Below the pieces are notes generated by a model that did no database searches, had not been told where the DNA came from, and saw only the letters and a list, made by a program, of their open reading frames with translations. The translations under genes and the position numbers were made by a program. This document shows positions 60,394-64,000 of a DNA stretch of 64,000 nt, in pieces. Every line of letters begins with the position of its first letter. The stretch's first letter is position 1. The DNA is taken from the NCBI GenBank assembly GCA_965232595.1, contig OZ246983.1:2170001-2234000 (forward strand), read 5' to 3'. This stretch comes from SZUA-309 sp965232595. Its GTDB lineage: Bacteria; Pseudomonadota; Gammaproteobacteria; Pseudomonadales; Azotimanducaceae.

Positions 60394-61385
60394 GAGGCAT
60401 CCTCCGCCGGGCGGACGTTAACAACTACCTTGCCGATGGCCCGGCGTTCGGACAGGTCTCGCAGCGCCTTGGCGTAATCCTTGAGGGGATACTCGGCGCC
60501 GATCAGCGGATCGATTTTACCCGCCTCGTAGAGCTCGAGGATCTCCCGGAAGTTCTCTGCCGCTTCGTCCTGGAAGCGTCCGGACCAGGCGCCGAAGAAG
60601 ACGCCGACAACCTGGCAGCTCTTCAGCAGGATCAGGTTGATGGGCACTTTCGGGATGTCGCCGGCGGCGAAGCCGATGACCAGCACCCGGCCGTACCAGG
60701 CGACCGAGCGCATGCACTGATCGAACAGGTCGCCGCCTACCGGGTCGTAGATCACGTCGGCGCCGCGGCCATCGGTCAGTGCCTTAACCTTCTCTTTCAG
60801 CTCACCGTCGCTGTAGTTGATCAGCTCGTCAGCACCGGCCTGCCGGGCGATTTCGAGCTTTTCGTCCGAGCTTGCCGCGGCTATGACGGTTGCGCCCATG
60901 GCCTTGCCGAGCTCCACCGCGGCTAGGCCGACGCCGCCGGCAGCGCCGAGCACCAGCAGGGTTTCTCCCGGCTTGAGATCAGCCCGCTGCTTCAGCGCGT
61001 AGTAGCTGGTGCCGTAGGTTGTGGAGATGCCGGAGGCTTTGGCGAAGCTCATGGCCTCGGGCATGGACCGCAGGGCAGCAGCCGGTACGGCCATCTGCTC
61101 AGCGAAGCCGCCGACGCCAACGCCGCCGAACACCCGATCGCCGACCGCCAGATCGGTCACGCCGTCACCCAGGGCGGCGACGGTTCCGGAGATCTCGCCG
61201 CCAGGGGAGAACGGGAACGGCGGTCGGTTCTGGTATTTGCCCTCGATCATCAGAACGTCCGGGAAGTTCACGGCACTGGCGTGCACGTCGACGAGCACCT
61301 GCCCGGGACCGGCGGTTGGGGCGTCTACCTCTTCCAGCACCAGAGATTCCGGCGGGCCGAAGGCTTTGCAGAGTACGGCTTTCAC
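60390..61385 (-). CDS. NADPH:quinone oxidoreductase-like zinc-free MDR protein
   Basis: 331 residues from GTG 61385 (MKAVLCKAFGPPESLVLEEV). The frame could open at TTG 61406, but the shorter start is the family's. The NADPH-binding GAAGGVGLAAVELGKAMGA and the QOR features VNFPDVLMIEGKYQ and YDPVGGDLFDQC are present, with no structural zinc cysteines. It reduces quinones or enoyl-type substrates; the native one is unknown. Confidence 0.88.
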   Translation of the reverse strand: MKAVLCKAFGPPESLVLEEVDAPTAGPGQVLVDVHASAVNFPDVLMIEGKYQNRPPFPFSPGGEISGTVAALGDGVTDLAVGDRVFGGVGVGGFAEQMAVPAAALRSMPEAMSFAKASGISTTYGTSYYALKQRADLKPGETLLVLGAAGGVGLAAVELGKAMGATVIAAASSDEKLEIARQAGADELINYSDGELKEKVKALTDGRGADVIYDPVGGDLFDQCMRSVAWYGRVLVIGFAAGDIPKVPINLILLKSCQVVGVFFGAWSGRFQDEAAENFREILELYEAGKIDPLIGAEYPLKDYAKALRDLSERRAIGKVVVNVRPAEDAS

Positions 61386-61440
61386 GCTTGCCTCGCTCAA
61401 ACTCAATTGGGTGGCAAGGGTACCGACCGCAAACGACGCG

Positions 61441-62082
61441 TCAACTCCGTCCTTGCGCGCCCGTTTCGGCTTCCAGCGATACCCACTCGGTGGCGTGGGC
61501 GAGGATGTCCGGGAAGTAGCGGTGAAAATCGGCTTCCAGCGCGTCCAGCAGCGGCGGCACCGCCTCTATCAGAACGGGATTCAGCTCCGGTCGCTTCAGC
61601 CGGCGGGTGATGGAGCGCATGGCGCCTTCGGTCACCGACCAGTCGCCATAGCGGGCGAACAGATCCCGCTCCCTGGCGTACTCGAGAAACTGAATTCCCG
61701 TATCCGGTAGCCAGTCCCGATGCGCATCCATCTCTGTGTAGATGGTGCCGGTGAACTGAGAGATCTCCTGATCGTGGTAATCCGACCAGAAGCGGCTCAG
61801 CAGATGGTCGCAGAGGATGTCCACGAGTATGGGCGCCAGGCGCCGGAGCTCGGCCGGGAAACGGTCGCTGCTGATGCGGATGTCGGGATGCTGATTGCTG
61901 TACGCGTCGATCCGCCGGTGCAGGCGCACGCCGAGGGCAAGATCCGTGGGCATCGTTTCCGGCACCCGACCCTTGATGAAGTCGCCGAGGAAGCCGCCGG
62001 CCAGCAGCGCGCGCGCGCTCGGTGCGCCAGGGTGATCCCCGGCAGCCTGACTGCCGATCAGGCAGTGGGCGAGAAAGTTCAT
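61441..62082 (-). CDS. acyl carrier protein phosphodiesterase-like protein (AcpH family)
   Basis: 213 residues. The family pattern MNFLAHCLIG, GGFLGDFIKGRVP, GVRLHRRIDAYSNQHPDI and LVDILCDHLLSRFW, with many His and Asp, is that of AcpH/DUF479, metal-dependent enzymes that remove phosphopantetheine from acyl carrier protein. The start overlaps the gshA stop (ATGA), so expression is coupled. Activity has been shown for E. coli AcpH only; here it is inferred. Confidence 0.85.
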   Translation of the reverse strand: MNFLAHCLIGSQAAGDHPGAPSARALLAGGFLGDFIKGRVPETMPTDLALGVRLHRRIDAYSNQHPDIRISSDRFPAELRRLAPILVDILCDHLLSRFWSDYHDQEISQFTGTIYTEMDAHRDWLPDTGIQFLEYARERDLFARYGDWSVTEGAMRSITRRLKRPELNPVLIEAVPPLLDALEADFHRYFPDILAHATEWVSLEAETGAQGRS

Positions 62083-63635
62083 TTGAAGGCCAGATAACCT
62101 TCGAGAAAAGTATCGAAGTCGACGTCGTCCGCGGCTTCCACCTCCTGCTGGCGGGTCAGGGAGTCGCGGGCGATCTTCTGGTATTCCGCCAATGCACGGT
62201 CCCGCAGCGGGTGCTCGTCGAAGTAGCCTTTGTGCGCGATGGACTGATTCATCACGAAGCGGAAGAAGGGGATCTGCTGGGTACGCATGATGTCCAGCAT
62301 GCGCGCTGAAGGGGTGAGCGCCGGGTCGGCCAGCTTCACGGCCTGCTGGTCGAGGCTGTAGGTGTAGAGATCGTTGCCGTGCAGGTCATCGAGCAGGCTG
62401 GCCAGCGGCCGGATGCCGTCCATCAGGTTCCGGGCCCAGTCCTGCATGGCCACGGGGCCATCCATCGTCTGCAGCTGCAGCCCGGGCTCCCGACCGCGCT
62501 CCACCACCGCCAGCTGGTTGCTGCCCATGATGGCCGATTCCTCCCGGCTGTCGTTGGGTGAGTCAGCCAGCAGGCAGTAGAGCAGGAACAGGTTGACGAA
62601 CCGTGCCTCGACGCCGTCGATGCCGGCGGGCAGGAAGGGGTTCAGGTCCAGGCAGCGGACCTCCACGTACTCCACCCCGCGGCTGCGCAGGGCAGTGAGG
62701 GGCCGTTCGCCGGTCCGGATGGGTCGCTTCGGTCGGATGGTGCCGTAGAACTCGTTCTCGATCTGCAGCAGGAAGGTGTTCAGCTGCCGGTACTCGCCGT
62801 CCACCTTGACGCCGATCTTCTCGTAGTCGGGGTAGGGTCGGGTGAGCGCCTCGTGCATGGAGTCGGCGTACTCGTCCAGGCTGTTGTAGGAGATGTGCAG
62901 CTCGGACTGGGCGTCGGACTGGTAGCCGAGCCGACCCATTCTGAGCGCGGTGCCGTGCGGCAGGTAGAGCGATCCCTCGTCGAATACCTCCAGCCGGTGC
63001 GGCTGATCTTTGACGAAGCTCTTGCAGATGGCGGGCGAGGCGCCGAACAGGTAGATCAGCAGCCAGGAATGGCGGCGGAAGTTGCGGATCAGGCCGAAGT
63101 AACTCTCGGTCTGGAAGTCCTGACCCGGGCTGGCGCCGCGACTCTCGGCGAAGGGCACCCAGAATATCTCCGGCAGCGAGAAGTTGTAGTGGATGCCGGA
63201 GATGGTCTGCATGAGCCGACCGTAGCGATTGCCGAGGCCCAGCCGGTAGACGGTTTTGGCGGTGGCGATGTTGGAGCTGCCGTAGCGGCCGACCGGAATG
63301 TCGTCGTCCTCGCCGAGAATGCAGGGCATGCTGCCGACCCAGAGCAACTCGTCTTCCAGGTGCTGATAAACGTAGCGATGAACGTCGGTGAGCTCACTGA
63401 TGGCATCGTCCGGATCTGCGTGGACCCGGGTAATCAGCTCGAGCTGGGCTTCGGAGAAATCGGTAGTGATGTTCGGATGCGTGAGCGCTGAGCCGAGCTC
63501 CGGCGGGTGCGGACGACCGGAGAGCTGGCCATCGGGTGCGACCCGCAGGCTTTCCTTTTCGATGCCGCAACAGAGGCCTTGGAGCAGCCGGGGTTCCTCG
63601 GTCAGGAACTTGGGCAGCGTGAGCTCAGATTGCAC
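62079..63635 (-). CDS. gshA: glutamate-cysteine ligase
   Basis: 518 residues, the gammaproteobacterial GshA size. It makes gamma-glutamylcysteine, the first step of glutathione synthesis. Family marks include GIEKESLRV, LTHPNITTDFSEAQLELIT, SGIHYNFSLP, YGTIRPKRP and YVEVRCLDLNPF. gshB is not in the window. It supports the use of glutathione by the GST- and HCCA-isomerase-like proteins here. Confidence 0.95.
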   Translation of the reverse strand: MQSELTLPKFLTEEPRLLQGLCCGIEKESLRVAPDGQLSGRPHPPELGSALTHPNITTDFSEAQLELITRVHADPDDAISELTDVHRYVYQHLEDELLWVGSMPCILGEDDDIPVGRYGSSNIATAKTVYRLGLGNRYGRLMQTISGIHYNFSLPEIFWVPFAESRGASPGQDFQTESYFGLIRNFRRHSWLLIYLFGASPAICKSFVKDQPHRLEVFDEGSLYLPHGTALRMGRLGYQSDAQSELHISYNSLDEYADSMHEALTRPYPDYEKIGVKVDGEYRQLNTFLLQIENEFYGTIRPKRPIRTGERPLTALRSRGVEYVEVRCLDLNPFLPAGIDGVEARFVNLFLLYCLLADSPNDSREESAIMGSNQLAVVERGREPGLQLQTMDGPVAMQDWARNLMDGIRPLASLLDDLHGNDLYTYSLDQQAVKLADPALTPSARMLDIMRTQQIPFFRFVMNQSIAHKGYFDEHPLRDRALAEYQKIARDSLTRQQEVEAADDVDFDTFLEGYLAFK

Positions 63636-63733
63636 GGGCAGATCCCTCTGTCAGCGGGACCGCAGCTGACCGGCAGTTGCCGGGTGCGGCCCCGTGGTTC
63701 AATGCAGGGGAGAGTAGCAGGCTCGAGCGCTAG

Positions 63734-64000
63734 CTAGAAATCGCTGGTCGGGCCGGCAGCGACGATGCTGTCGTCCACGTCGTACTTGGCGAAGTTCTCG
63801 ATGAACTTGCCGATCAGCAGTCGCGCTGTCTCGTCGTACGCCGCTTTGTCTTCCCAGGTGTTGCGCGGGTTCAGGAGGCTGTCCTCAACCCCGTCCACTG
63901 CCGTGGGCACCTGCAGGTTGAAGCCCGGCAGCGTTTCCGTCTCCGCGTTCGCCAGGGCGCCGGACTGGATCGCGTGAATCACCGCCCGGGTGGTCGGGAT
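63734..64000 (-). CDS. pckA: phosphoenolpyruvate carboxykinase (ATP), C-terminal part
   Basis: The frame is open to the right edge and stops at 63734, giving 88 C-terminal residues. They read IPTTRAVIHAIQSG at the edge, then FNLQVPTAVDGVEDSLLNPRNTW and IENFAKYDVDDSIVAAGP, which match the tail of ATP-type PckA. The enzyme makes phosphoenolpyruvate from oxaloacetate in gluconeogenesis. It is cut by the window end; its start lies outside. Confidence 0.9.
   Translation of the reverse strand: MPTTRAVIHAIQSGALANAETETLPGFNLQVPTAVDGVEDSLLNPRNTWEDKAAYDETARLLIGKFIENFAKYDVDDSIVAAGPTSDF

Overview
This window is a gene-dense, high-GC chromosomal segment from a gammaproteobacterium, probably free-living and aerobic. 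The assignment rests on gene order. argH lies back to back with an algZ/algR-type two-component pair that runs into hemC-hemD-hemX-hemY, as in Pseudomonas. The set lptM-lysA-dapF-DUF484-xerC-HAD is the classic gammaproteobacterial block. trxA precedes rho, and glnK precedes amtB. I see no tRNA, rRNA, insertion sequence, prophage or CRISPR array. Genes at both edges are cut: a metallo-beta-lactamase-fold gene at the left and pckA at the right.

Left part (1-9.5 kb): two paralogous MBL-fold hydrolases lie tail to tail, followed by a TetR regulator. Next comes a four-gene operon: a two-helix envelope protein, a MacB/LolD-type ATPase, an FtsX-like permease that lacks its last helix, and a ZnuA-like lipoprotein that has lost most metal ligands. 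An outer-membrane barrel and a SYLF-barrel lipoprotein follow. I regard this envelope system as the least described part of the window.

9.5-19 kb: an Lrp-type regulator faces a fused indolepyruvate ferredoxin oxidoreductase across an AT-rich operator region. Then come cytochrome c5, comM and ubiK. A TorF-family porin, glnK and amtB follow, behind a near-consensus sigma-54 promoter with a perfect upstream NtrC-type dyad and ahead of a clear terminator.

19-24.5 kb: a phytanoyl-CoA-dioxygenase-like enzyme, an FGGY kinase, a beta-propeller lactonase, a deacetylase-type amidohydrolase and a SelA/DgaE-like PLP enzyme form a likely catabolic cluster for an acylated amino-sugar acid or related compound. 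24.6-38.9 kb is mostly housekeeping: threonine synthase, the lysine/XerC block (with the 49-residue lipoprotein LptM), argH, AlgZR and haem synthesis.

38.9-45.3 kb looks accessory and catabolic: a TetR regulator, a tandem DsbA-fold protein, a third MBL hydrolase, a sulfatase and a haloalkane dehalogenase. 45.3-64 kb contains a flavin reductase-like gene, rho, trxA, hemB, a TVP38 membrane protein coupled to a mercuric-reductase-like flavoenzyme, and a TetR/luciferase-like monooxygenase pair with a palindromic operator. It ends with an ECF sigma/anti-sigma/PDZ module, then an ABC-F protein, a prohibitin homologue, a ParA-like ATPase, dsbB, qor, acpH-like, gshA and pckA. Function assignments come from reading motifs and context by eye; no database search was run.
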